Shown: piece by piece, positions 1-7,197 of the stretch
Layout of the letters: each line of letters begins with the position of its first letter
Numbering within the stretch: position 1 is the stretch's first letter
Source of the DNA: Cereibacter johrii
GTDB lineage: Bacteria; Pseudomonadota; Alphaproteobacteria; Rhodobacterales; Rhodobacteraceae
Assembly: GCF_001720585.1 (NCBI RefSeq)
Contig: NZ_MABH01000043.1
Location: forward strand, 1-54,814
Reading direction: 5' to 3'
Length of the DNA: 54,814 nucleotides
Program-made: the position numbers and the translations under genes
Notes under the pieces: model-generated
Databases searched by the model: none
What the model was told of the DNA's origin: nothing
The model's input: only the letters and a program-made list of their open reading frames with translations

Positions 1-37
1 CCGCGCGCTTTCACGCTGGCGCAAATATCCCGGGGGT

Positions 38-56
38 CCGGGGGCAGCGCCCCCGG
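38..56. terminator. GC hairpin downstream of ridA
   Basis: An 8-bp perfect inverted repeat (38-45 with 49-56, loop of 3) lies just past the ridA stop codon. On the minus strand it would be the 3' end of the ridA transcript. There is no clear T-run, so termination is only plausible. Confidence 0.3.
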
Positions 57-87
57 TCCTTCGGGGCCCGCCCCGGACGTTCCGTGA

Positions 88-435
88 TCAGAGCACCGCG
101 GTGACGATCACTTCCACCCTGTAGTCGGGCGCCGCCAGCTTCGCCTCGCCGGTCGCGCGGGCGGGGCAATGGCCCTGCGGCACCCACTCGTCCCAGACCG
201 CATTCATCTCGGCAAAATCGGCCATGTCGGCGAGCCAGATCTGGGTCGAGACGATGCGCGTCTTGTCGGTGCCGGCCAGAGCCAGCAGCCGGTCCACCTC
301 GGCGAGGCAGGTGCGGGTCTGCTCGGCCACCGACTGGCCGGGATTGCCGACCTGGCCTGCCAGCCAGACCATGCCGTTGGCCGTCACGGCCTGGCTCATG
401 CGGGCGCCGGTTTCGAAGCGGGTGATTTCGGTCAT
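88..435 (-). CDS. RidA family (YjgF/UK114) deaminase-like protein
   Basis: A 115-residue protein of the RidA superfamily, whose members hydrolyse reactive enamine/imine intermediates made by PLP enzymes or act as related deaminases. The length, the central WLAGQVG segment, the repeated Q/T-L-x-E-V-D pattern and the closing V-E-V-I-V-T-A strand are typical of RidA-like trimers. The canonical C-terminal RVEVE-type arginine motif is present only in altered form (YRVEVIV), so this may be a RidA subfamily member rather than RidA itself. The ATG at 435 is chosen because GGAGG sits about 6 nt upstream; a TTG one codon earlier is less likely. It stands alone on the minus strand. Confidence 0.8.
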   Translation of the reverse strand: MTEITRFETGARMSQAVTANGMVWLAGQVGNPGQSVAEQTRTCLAEVDRLLALAGTDKTRIVSTQIWLADMADFAEMNAVWDEWVPQGHCPARATGEAKLAAPDYRVEVIVTAVL

Positions 436-438
436 CAA

Positions 439-765
439 AGCCTCCTGAAGTGACGCCTCCTGTTAGCCCACGGGCGGCGGGCGCGAAACCCTCTCCTGCG
501 GCGCGCCCGGCGTGACCCGAAGCGCGGCGGCCGCGCTTGGGCTCTCCCTGAAACAAACGACATCCGTCCCGCTCCGGCGCGCGGCGGCGTGCGGATATTC
601 CCCGCCTGCGGCCCGTCCCGGAACGATCGTCTCCTCCGCGCCTGAGGCCGGAAGAACGTTCCGGCCTTCCGCCCCCTCCGGCGGGCCTTACCGGAACATC
701 CTGACTTGATTTTTCCGCTCTGCCGGCCGATCTGAGGAGCGACCCCAGATTCAGGATGTGACGCC
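439..765. other. Intergenic region between ridA and the rhodanese gene
   Basis: About 327 bp separating two divergent genes. Both promoters must lie here. I see no recognisable gene: open frames across it lack a ribosome site or any family-like sequence. A less GC-rich patch with a T-run near 707-715 could belong to the promoter of the rightward rhodanese gene. Confidence 0.4.
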
Positions 766-1713
766 ATGCGACTGATCCCGCTCGCCGCCGCGGCTCTTGT
801 GGCCGTTTCCGCTCCCGCTCTCGCCCAGACGGGCTTCGGGCCGCTCCTCACGCCCGAGCAGGCGGCCGAGGCGCAGGCCTCGGGCGAGGCGCTGTTCCTC
901 GATATCCGCACCGGCGAGGAGGGCGCGGCCACGCCCTACGAGACGGGCCATATCGCCGGCGCGGTGCCCGCGCCCTACGGCCTCTTCCGCGGCCCGAAGG
1001 AGAACCCGGGTCAGGTGCCCGAGGCCGCGAAACTCACGGGGATCCTGAGCGGGCTCGGCGTGACCGCCGACCGGCCCACGGTCATCGTGCACGAGGGCAA
1101 GGACGCCACCGACTTCGGGGCGGCCGCCCGCGTCTACTGGACCCTCAAGTCGAGCGGCGTGAGCCAGCTTGCCATCATCAACGGGGGCATGCGCGGCTGG
1201 CAGGAGGCGGGCCTTCCGCTCAGCACCGAGGCCGTGACCCCCGAGCCCAGCGACTTCACCGTGACCTTCTCCGACCGCTGGCTCGCCACCCAGGACGAGG
1301 TGCAGCAGGTGGTCGAGGGCAAGGAAGAGGCCAAGCTCATCGACGCCCGCCCGCAGGAGTTCTGGGAAGGCAAGAAGGCCGCTCCCGCCGCGGCCCGTCC
1401 GGGCACGCTGCCGCAGTCGGAATATTTCACCCATGACCGCTGGTTCGGCTCGAATCCGGCGATCATCGATGCGGACCGCGCCCAGAGCCTCGCCACCGAG
1501 GCGGGCTATACCGACGGCGAGGAGCTCATCTCCTTCTGCAACACCGGCCACTGGGCCGCGACCAACTGGTTCGCACTGAGCGAGCTCGCGGGCGTCGAGA
1601 ATGTGAAGCTCTATCCCGAATCGATGGTGGGCTGGTCGAACGCGGGCCTGCCGATGGAGAATGTCCCGGGGCCGATCCAGAACCTCTGGAACCAGATCTC
1701 CGGCGTCTTCTGA
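766..1713 (+). CDS. Periplasmic two-domain rhodanese-like sulfurtransferase
   Basis: A 315-residue exported protein with a Sec signal peptide (residues 1-21, ending A-L-A-Q). Two rhodanese modules follow. In the first (about 28-155) the position where the catalytic cysteine would be expected reads V-H-E-G around residues 108-111, so it looks catalytically dead. In the second (about 165-310) the loop C-N-T-G-H-W-A carries Cys258. This is the standard layout of thiosulfate or 3-mercaptopyruvate sulfurtransferases, with an inactive N-terminal and active C-terminal domain. Its stop lies 10 bp before the start of a YeeE/YedE transporter gene, so the two are probably co-transcribed and the enzyme may process or feed a sulfur compound to that transporter. 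The donor substrate cannot be read from sequence. Confidence 0.87.
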   Translation: MRLIPLAAAALVAVSAPALAQTGFGPLLTPEQAAEAQASGEALFLDIRTGEEGAATPYETGHIAGAVPAPYGLFRGPKENPGQVPEAAKLTGILSGLGVTADRPTVIVHEGKDATDFGAAARVYWTLKSSGVSQLAIINGGMRGWQEAGLPLSTEAVTPEPSDFTVTFSDRWLATQDEVQQVVEGKEEAKLIDARPQEFWEGKKAAPAAARPGTLPQSEYFTHDRWFGSNPAIIDADRAQSLATEAGYTDGEELISFCNTGHWAATNWFALSELAGVENVKLYPESMVGWSNAGLPMENVPGPIQNLWNQISGVF

Positions 1714-1723
1714 GGATCGCGAC

Positions 1724-2851
1724 ATGACGGACACCATGGCGGCCGCCGGGCCGGTCCCGGCGGGCCCCGGCGGCAAGAGCCTGCTCTTGGGCGCGGCGCT
1801 CTTCGCCGTCTGCGCGGTCGCGGTGATGGCGGGGGCGCGCTACGGGCTTCTGCTCGCGATCGGCCTCGGCTTCGGGATCGCGCTCGAGGGGCTGCGCTTC
1901 GGCTTCGCGGGCCCCTGGCGCGCGATGATCCTGCGGCGCGAGCCCGCGGGCCTTCTGGCGCAGCTTCTCGCCATCGGGCTCGTGGCGATCGTGGCGATCC
2001 CGCTTCTGGCCGCCCATCCGGCCGAGCTGGCCGGCGCCCATGCGCCGGTCGGCTGGTCGATGGTCGGCGGCGCCTTCGTCTTCGGCATCTGCATGCAGCT
2101 GGTGCTGGGCTGCGGCTCGGGAACGCTCGTCAATGCGGGCAGCGGCAATGCGGTGGCGGCGGTGGCCTTGCCCTTCTTCGCCGTGGGCAGCTTCCTCGGC
2201 GCCTACAACATCGACTGGTGGAACGGCTTCGGCATGGCGCCCCTCGTCGTGCTGAGTGGGACGGGCGGCCTTGCGGTGACGCTGGCGGGTCTGGCCGCCG
2301 TGGCGCTTCTGGCCGTCTGGTTCGGCGTGCCCGGCGGGGCGCGGCTGCCGCGGCGGCTCTGGATCGCGGCGGCGGCGCTCGCGGGGCTCGCGCTTCTGAA
2401 CCTCGTGGTGGCGGGCCAGCCCTGGGGCGTGGTCTACGGCCTCGGCCTCTGGGCCGCCAAGGGGGCCGTCGCGATGGGGGCGGATCTCTCGGGCTCGGCC
2501 TTCTGGAGCGCGCCCGCCCAGGTCGAGCGTCTGCGCGAGAGCCTGCTGACCGACGTGACCTCGCTCACCAACATCGGCATGATCGCGGGCGCGGTGGGCG
2601 TGAGCCTCTGGCGCGGCGGCCTCGGCTCGGCGGTGCCCGGTCTTCCGGCCAAGGCGTGGATCGCGGCCATCGTCTCGGGCCTGCTTCTGGGCTATTCCTC
2701 GCGTCTGGCCTTCGGCTGCAACGTGGGCGCCTTCTTCAGCGGCATCTCGACCGGCAGCCTGCATGGCTGGGTCTGGTTCGTCGCGGCCTTTGCCGGCTCC
2801 TCGCTGGGGATCCGCCTGCGGCCCGGCCTCGGACTGGAGGGGCCGCGATGA
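1724..2851 (+). CDS. YeeE/YedE (TsuA-like) sulfur-compound transporter
   Basis: A 375-residue multi-spanning inner-membrane protein of the YeeE/YedE family, whose characterised member TsuA imports thiosulfate. The two internal repeats each carry the family cysteine motif: G-C-G-S-G-T at Cys130 and G-C-N-V-G-A at Cys332. The ATG at 1724 is preferred because the first residues (MTDTMAAAG) follow a GAGGATCG stretch and the frame upstream overlaps the rhodanese gene. The gene overlaps the next one by 4 bp (ATGA). Together with the periplasmic rhodanese this suggests uptake of thiosulfate or a persulfide-type sulfur species; the direction and substrate are inferred. Confidence 0.85.
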   Translation: MTDTMAAAGPVPAGPGGKSLLLGAALFAVCAVAVMAGARYGLLLAIGLGFGIALEGLRFGFAGPWRAMILRREPAGLLAQLLAIGLVAIVAIPLLAAHPAELAGAHAPVGWSMVGGAFVFGICMQLVLGCGSGTLVNAGSGNAVAAVALPFFAVGSFLGAYNIDWWNGFGMAPLVVLSGTGGLAVTLAGLAAVALLAVWFGVPGGARLPRRLWIAAAALAGLALLNLVVAGQPWGVVYGLGLWAAKGAVAMGADLSGSAFWSAPAQVERLRESLLTDVTSLTNIGMIAGAVGVSLWRGGLGSAVPGLPAKAWIAAIVSGLLLGYSSRLAFGCNVGAFFSGISTGSLHGWVWFVAAFAGSSLGIRLRPGLGLEGPR

Positions 2852-3015
2852 CCCGCAAGCCCGTGGCGCTCGTGGTGGTGCTGGCGGTGGCCGGTGTGCT
2901 GGCCCTCGACACGGCGGTCAGCGCGCCGCCCAATCCCTATCAGGCGCCGCCGATCCTCGCGCTCGGCTCGGGGCTCGCCCCGGGCGGCGCCCACTGTTCC
3001 GCCGCCGGATCCTGA
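2848..3015 (+). CDS. Small exported protein coupled to the YeeE-type transporter
   Basis: A 55-residue protein whose ATG overlaps the transporter stop codon (ATGA, 4-bp overlap), which argues for translational coupling and for a real gene. Residues 1-28 form a hydrophobic segment ending A-V-S-A, either a signal peptide or a single membrane anchor. The mature part is only about 27 residues, rich in Pro, Gly and Ala, with one cysteine close to the C-terminus (H-C-S-A). I do not recognise a family. A strong hairpin follows at 3057-3080, which closes the operon. Confidence 0.6.
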   Translation: MTRKPVALVVVLAVAGVLALDTAVSAPPNPYQAPPILALGSGLAPGGAHCSAAGS

Positions 3016-3056
3016 CGGAGCGCCCTCGGGGGCATCCTGCCCGACCGTCCGACAGG

Positions 3057-3080
3057 AACGGCGCCCTCCGGGGCGCCGTT
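3057..3080 (+). terminator. Terminator of the rhodanese-transporter operon
   Basis: A perfect 10-bp inverted repeat (3057-3066 with 3071-3080) with a TCCG loop, about 40 bp after the small protein stop. The following bases have only a short T stretch (3085-3087). Confidence 0.6.
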
Positions 3081-3154
3081 CGCGTTTCGGCCGCCCCTCG
3101 CAGGCGCCGGACGCCTTCTCCGCCGCGCCCGACCCATGGCTTGCGGAATTTTCG

Positions 3155-3185
3155 TTGACAGACGCGTGAACCGGTCAGCTATTCT
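3155..3185 (+). promoter_or_regulatory. Putative sigma-70-type promoter of the sorbosone dehydrogenase-like operon
   Basis: A perfect TTGACA at 3155-3160 followed by TATTCT at 3180-3185. The 19-bp spacer is slightly long; an overlapping hexamer CTATTC gives 18. It lies about 115 bp upstream of the ATG at 3301, after the previous operon's terminator. Confidence 0.45.
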
Positions 3186-3300
3186 GACCGCACGGCGCCG
3201 TTGGGAGGCGGAGCCGTTTCTGCACGACAGTCCGGATCCCTGCTGCGCCGCCCTCGGCCGCGGCCTCTCCGGGTATGACGGTTCAACAAGGGAGGAAAAC

Positions 3301-4557
3301 ATGAAGCGACTGACGACGTCCCTCGCGGCCCTTTCCCTGACCGCAGGACTGGCCCATGCGCAAGCGGCGGATGTGCCCGACAATCTCGAGAAACTGTCGA
3401 ATTTCCAGAGCACCGGTGCCACCGACTTCACCTTCGTCGAGCAGGGCGGAGAGTTCGCCGAAGGCATCAAGCGCAACCTCGAGCGGATCGAGCTGCCGCA
3501 GGGCTTCCGCATCGGCCTCTATGCCGTCGTCCCCGATGCGCGCCACATGGCGGTGGGGCCGCAGGGCATCGTGACCTTCGTGGGCACCCGGAAGGACAAG
3601 GTCTGGGCCGTCACCGACCGCAACAAGGACCGCGTGGCCGATGAGGTGAAGGATTTCGCCCCCTCGCTGCGCTTCACCATCCCGAACGGGCCCTGCTTCT
3701 CGAAGGACGGTTTCCTCTACATCGCCGAGCAGAACCGCGTGCTTCTCTTTCCCGCAGCCGAATTCTTCTATGAATCGGGAGATGTGGCGGCCTTCAACCT
3801 CGTGAAGCAGGGCGAGCTGATCCCGGTCGAGGAGGAGAGCTTCAACCACACCGCCCGCGTCTGCGACATCGGCCCCGACGGCATGATCTACATTACCCTG
3901 GGCCAGCCCTTCAACGTGCCCGCGCCCGAGAAGCGCGAGCTCTACGACAAGTGGGGCATCGGCGGCATCGTGCGGATGAAGACCGACGGCACCGGCCGCG
4001 AGGTCTTCGCCCGCGGCATCCGCAACTCGGTCGGCATGGACATCGACCCCGAGACCGGCAACGTCTGGTTCACCGACAATCAGGTGGACGGGATGGGCGA
4101 CGACATTCCGCCGGGCGAGCTCAACCGCGCCACCGGGCCGGGCCAGAACTTCGGCTTCCCCTGGTATGGCGGCGGCAGCATCCGCACCAACGAATACAAG
4201 GACGAGGAGCCGCCCGCCGATGCCGTGATGCCCGTCGTCGAGATGGACGCCCATGCGGCCGATCTCGGCATGATGTTCTACACGGGCTCGATGTTCCCCG
4301 AGGAATATCGCGGCGCCATCTTCTCGGCGCAGCACGGCTCGTGGAACCGCACCACGCCCGTGGGGGCGCGCGTCATGGTGACGACGCTCGCCGAGGACGG
4401 CACCGCCACCACGAAGCCCTTCGCCGAGGGCTGGATCGACGAGAACGGGGAATATCTCGGCCGGCCCGTCGATGTGGCGCAGCTCCGCGACGGATCGATC
4501 CTCGTCTCGGACGATCTCGCGGGCGCGATCTACCGCATCTGGTATCAGCCGGAATGA
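3301..4557 (+). CDS. Periplasmic sorbosone/glucose dehydrogenase-like beta-propeller enzyme
   Basis: A 418-residue protein with a Sec signal peptide (about residues 1-22, A-H-A-Q). The rest is a six-bladed beta-propeller of the soluble glucose/L-sorbosone dehydrogenase family (PQQ-dependent aldose and ketose oxidation). Family signatures visible are N-H-T-A-R followed by a D-I-G-P-D-G strand (the region of the catalytic His in soluble glucose dehydrogenase), G-I-R-N-S-V-G-M-D-I-D-P-E-T-G and W-F-T-D-N. GGAGG is placed 6 nt before the ATG at 3301. The next gene, a diheme cytochrome c, overlaps its stop by 4 bp and is the natural electron acceptor. The sugar substrate is unknown, and no PQQ biosynthesis gene is in the window. 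Confidence 0.8.
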   Translation: MKRLTTSLAALSLTAGLAHAQAADVPDNLEKLSNFQSTGATDFTFVEQGGEFAEGIKRNLERIELPQGFRIGLYAVVPDARHMAVGPQGIVTFVGTRKDKVWAVTDRNKDRVADEVKDFAPSLRFTIPNGPCFSKDGFLYIAEQNRVLLFPAAEFFYESGDVAAFNLVKQGELIPVEEESFNHTARVCDIGPDGMIYITLGQPFNVPAPEKRELYDKWGIGGIVRMKTDGTGREVFARGIRNSVGMDIDPETGNVWFTDNQVDGMGDDIPPGELNRATGPGQNFGFPWYGGGSIRTNEYKDEEPPADAVMPVVEMDAHAADLGMMFYTGSMFPEEYRGAIFSAQHGSWNRTTPVGARVMVTTLAEDGTATTKPFAEGWIDENGEYLGRPVDVAQLRDGSILVSDDLAGAIYRIWYQPE

Positions 4558-5150
4558 GGAGGCTCGCGTTTCTCGGCGGTCTGGGCGGGGTTCTCCTCGC
4601 CCAGTCCGTCGCCGCCGAGCAGCCGGCGGCGCCCGAGGGCAATCCTGCGGCGGGCAAGGTGGCGGCGGGGCTCTGCCGCACCTGCCACGGGCTCAACGGC
4701 TTCGCCCGCATCCCCATCGCCCCCCATATCGGGGGCGAGCATCCGTCCTACATCCGCCACCAGCTCGAGGCCTTCCGATCGGGCACGCGCCAGCACGAGA
4801 TCATGTCGGTGGTCGCGGCCTCGCTCAGCGATGCGCAGATCGCCGACCTCTCGGCGTGGTTCGCGATGCAGAAGATCCATGTGGCGCTGAAGCCCGGCGT
4901 CGATCCCCATGCGGCGCCCGAGGCCTGTGCGCTCTGCCACGGGGCCGACGGGGTGGCCGTGCTCGAGGATGCGCCGAACCTCGCGGGCGAGAACGCGGTC
5001 TATATCGAGACCCAGCTCAAGGCCTTCCGCACCGGCAAGCGGACGCACGAGATCATGTCGCCGATCGCGGCAGAGCTCACCGACGCCGAGATCCGCGCGG
5101 CCGCCGACTGGTATGCGGCCGTGCAGATCGAGATCGACCCACCCCCGTGA
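4554..5150 (+). CDS. Periplasmic diheme cytochrome c (c4-like)
   Basis: A 198-residue protein with a signal peptide (about 1-22) and two tandem class I cytochrome c domains, each with one heme site: C41-R-T-C-H and C125-A-L-C-H. Each domain also shows the internal repeat R-x-H-E-I-M-S, which supplies a candidate methionine axial ligand. The duplicated layout is like cytochrome c4. The start overlaps the stop of the upstream dehydrogenase gene (ATGA), so the two are very likely made in fixed ratio, with this protein carrying electrons from the propeller enzyme towards a terminal oxidase or reaction centre. Confidence 0.85.
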   Translation: MRRLAFLGGLGGVLLAQSVAAEQPAAPEGNPAAGKVAAGLCRTCHGLNGFARIPIAPHIGGEHPSYIRHQLEAFRSGTRQHEIMSVVAASLSDAQIADLSAWFAMQKIHVALKPGVDPHAAPEACALCHGADGVAVLEDAPNLAGENAVYIETQLKAFRTGKRTHEIMSPIAAELTDAEIRAAADWYAAVQIEIDPPP

Positions 5151-5240
5151 CGGCGCCGGTCCCCCGGGGCGCGCGCCCGGCCCCCTGAGGGTCGGGCCGG
5201 GCCTCAGGCGAACGGGCGGCGGGCCACGCAGCCCGCTCCC

Positions 5241-5640
5241 CCATCGCCCGCGCTGCGGCAGTCCCAAGGGAACACCCGCTCTTGAGGGCAGGGCAGCGCG
5301 TCACGCGAAAGCGGCACCGCGGCGCATGGCCTGATCCTCCAGTGTCCCGAGCTGCGGCGGTCCCTTGAAGCGCCCGCTCTTGAGGGCGGGGCGGGACCTC
5401 AGGCCAAAGCGGCGCCGAAGCTCATGGCCTGATCCGCCAGCGTCCCGCGCTGCGGCAGTCCCTTGAAGCGCCCGCTCTTGAGGGCGGGGCAGGGCGTCGC
5501 GCGAAAGCGGCGCCGAAGCTCATGGCCTGATCCTCCAGCATCCCGAGCCGCGGCGGTCCCTCGAAACGCCCGGTCCCCTGACGGCGGGGCGGGGCTTCAG
5601 GCGAAGGCAGCACCTCGGCGCATGGCCTGATCCTCCAGCG
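5241..5640. repeat. Four-unit tandem repeat (98-100 bp) copying a gene 3' end
   Basis: The marker ATGGCCTGATCC or a close variant recurs at 5326, 5424, 5522 and 5622, i.e. every 98, 98 and 100 bp. Each unit also carries CGCTCTTGAGGGC or a variant. The last unit overlaps the end of the minus-strand membrane-protein gene, so the other units are copies of its last ~14 codons plus about 55 bp of downstream DNA. Two copies keep the tail and stop codon in readable form (stops at 5301-5303 and 5399-5401). The region 5151-5596 holds no other gene that I can support. Confidence 0.85.
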
Positions 5641-5926
5641 CCACTCGCTCGGAGGTCTTCTGCAGGCCGTGCACCAGCGAGACGCCCATGAAGAAGTGGT
5701 AGAGGATCGTGCCCGGCAGCAGGTGCAGCAGGTAGCTCCAGCCGCCCCAGACGGTCGCCAGCGCCACGACCACGAGCGAGCCCGCGAAGGAGAGCGTGAA
5801 GCAGCAGAGGATCGCGAGCCCGTTGACGCCGGTGTAGCGCCCGACGATGGCGCGCCGCTCGATCTCGGTCGCCCCGAAGAGAAGGGCCAGCGAGACGGCG
5901 AGCGACAGGGTGAGAAAGAGGAACAT
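5597..5926 (-). CDS. Small multi-spanning membrane protein of unknown function
   Basis: A 109-residue, strongly hydrophobic protein. Three predicted membrane segments cover roughly residues 1-18, 33-58 and 63-85, with a short polar tail ending M-R-R-G-A-A-F-A. The ATG at 5926 is preceded by GAAGGA at a good distance, so initiation here is convincing, although the reading frame stays open further upstream. I recognise no family. Its last codons and the bases after them are tandemly copied downstream (5241-5640). Confidence 0.6.
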   Translation of the reverse strand: MFLFLTLSLAVSLALLFGATEIERRAIVGRYTGVNGLAILCCFTLSFAGSLVVVALATVWGGWSYLLHLLPGTILYHFFMGVSLVHGLQKTSERVALEDQAMRRGAAFA

Positions 5927-6542
5927 GGCTAATCCTTCCGATCCGGCCCCGGCACGAGGCAGGCTCCGGCCGGGGACGGATCCTGCATAGATCCGGCAAT
6001 CCGTGCGGACAATGAGACGAGATGACCTCCCCGCGGCCCGAGCGGATCGCGCAGCGAGGATGGCCACTTTCTCACTTCTGAAAGAACCGGCCCCCGAGGA
6101 CCGGGCCGGCCCCACCCGGTTCCGGACGCCCGCGGCCCGAAGGCGAGATCCCTCTTCCCGGACCGAAGGAAACAGGCGCCCGACGCGCCTGTGCGGCCCG
6201 TCCGCGCTCCGGCCGGGACATCGCCGCCATGCCCGCCTGACCCCGCCGGCACCGCGCCCTGAGAGAGCCCCGGAGGGGGCAGGCTCGACGGCCGGTCCGT
6301 CCTCGAACCAGAGGTCGAGCGCCTCCGCCGCCTTCGCCGAAATCTCGGACCAGTCGTCGGCAGCGGCGACGCTTCCGTGGATGTTCTCCCGCAGGACTCG
6401 CGAATACAGGCTGGGGATCACTGGGAACCCGGTGCCGGAATCGTGCCGTATGCGCCGATTGCGACATTCGGAGCGGCAGCATCATGCGCCGCTTCCGGGA
6501 TAGGCAAGTGCCCGCATGACAAAGAGAATTTTAGTGGGAAGT
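5927..6542. other. Gene-poor region upstream of tRNA-Gly
   Basis: About 615 bp without a convincing intact gene. Open frames on both strands have random-looking Arg/Pro/Ala-rich translations with no ribosome site. The only family-like stretch is a HicB-like fragment at 6270-6421 (listed separately). Confidence 0.4.
6270..6421 (-). pseudogene. Possible remnant of a HicB-like antitoxin gene
   Basis: Reading the minus strand from 6421, residues about 18-45 give V-A-A-A-D-D-W-S-E, then A-A-E-A-L-D-L-W-F-E-D-G. This resembles the part of HicB/DUF1902-type antitoxins after the P-G-C turn (aligned helix A-x-E-A-L-x-L-W-F-E-D). The residues before it do not form the expected first strands, and after residue 47 the translation becomes Arg/Gly-rich, so the gene looks broken by frameshifts or deletions. 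No HicA toxin is visible nearby. Judged by eye only. Confidence 0.35.
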
Positions 6543-6616
6543 TGGAGCGGGTGAAGGGAATCGAACCCTCGTCGTAAGCTTGGGAAGCTTCTGCTCTACC
6601 ATTGAGCTACACCCGC
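6543..6616 (-). tRNA. tRNA-Gly (anticodon CCC)
   Basis: On the minus strand the 74 nt fold as a full cloverleaf: a 7-bp acceptor stem GCGGGTG/CACCCGC, D arm GCTC...GAGC, anticodon loop TTCCCAA (anticodon CCC), T arm with loop TTCGATT, and an encoded CCA end. The anticodon stem has one G-A mismatch at the outer pair. It reads GGG glycine codons. Confidence 0.93.
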
Positions 6617-7197
6617 GTCAGGCATCCACCTAAGCCAGCCAAGGCGCCTCGTCAAGCGGTTGGATGCGGTGTTCATCCAAGGCCTCGGCGGCAGAGGGCG
6701 CCGAAGCCGCCATCGCCGCGGACGGACGCCGTGCGACCCGTGCCTAAGCTCGGCAGGCGCCTCCGGGAGACCCGGCTCCATGGGAGGAGTATGTCGGCCG
6801 AGAGGCTGCAACGCGGCAGTCCCCCGCCTCTCCGCAGGGTGCCTGCGCCGCCTGCCTTGTCCGGGCGATAGCAGTCTTTGCCATCGCGTCTGCTTGGGCC
6901 CGCCGCCCGCCCGTCGCCGCCCCTCTCGGCGGCGCCTCCGGGACTCCTGGCGAGCGAGGCGCGCGCTTCTTGCGCTGGAAGTCGACCGGACCTCTGCGGC
7001 GCTCCTTCCACGTCCGGGTGGGGAGCGAGGGATGGTCAGGAAGACGTTCCCGCTCATGATGGTGGCGGTGAAGGCCCCCGGATGCAGGAGCGCCGCCCGT
7101 CCCGAGAAGATCTGCGTATAGCGCGCCGTCTGCGGCTGGCAGGAGGGCCGCAGGCGCGCCCCGGTTGTGACTCGGCACCGCCGTCCCTGCGGGCGGA
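6617..7197. other. Region between tRNA-Gly and the ASKHA ferredoxin gene
   Basis: About 580 bp with no supported gene. Several long open frames exist because of the high GC content, but their translations are Arg/Pro-rich shadows without ribosome sites. It holds the 3' flank of the minus-strand operon ending at 7198. Confidence 0.4.

Noticed and set aside
1526-2764. A 412-codon minus-strand frame opposite the YeeE gene
   Set aside because: Antisense shadow: it is dominated by Arg, His, Gly and Ala, while the plus strand encodes a clear membrane transporter.
5241-5640. A CRISPR-like array
   Set aside because: The repeats are directly adjacent with no unique spacers and copy a gene end, so it is an ordinary tandem repeat.
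6003-6503. A plus-strand gene upstream of tRNA-Gly
   Set aside because: The translation is Arg/Ser/Pro-rich, has no ribosome site, and runs opposite the HicB-like fragment.
6660-7121. A 153-codon plus-strand gene after tRNA-Gly
   Set aside because: No ribosome site, Arg/Cys/Pro-rich random composition and overlap with other equally long shadow frames.
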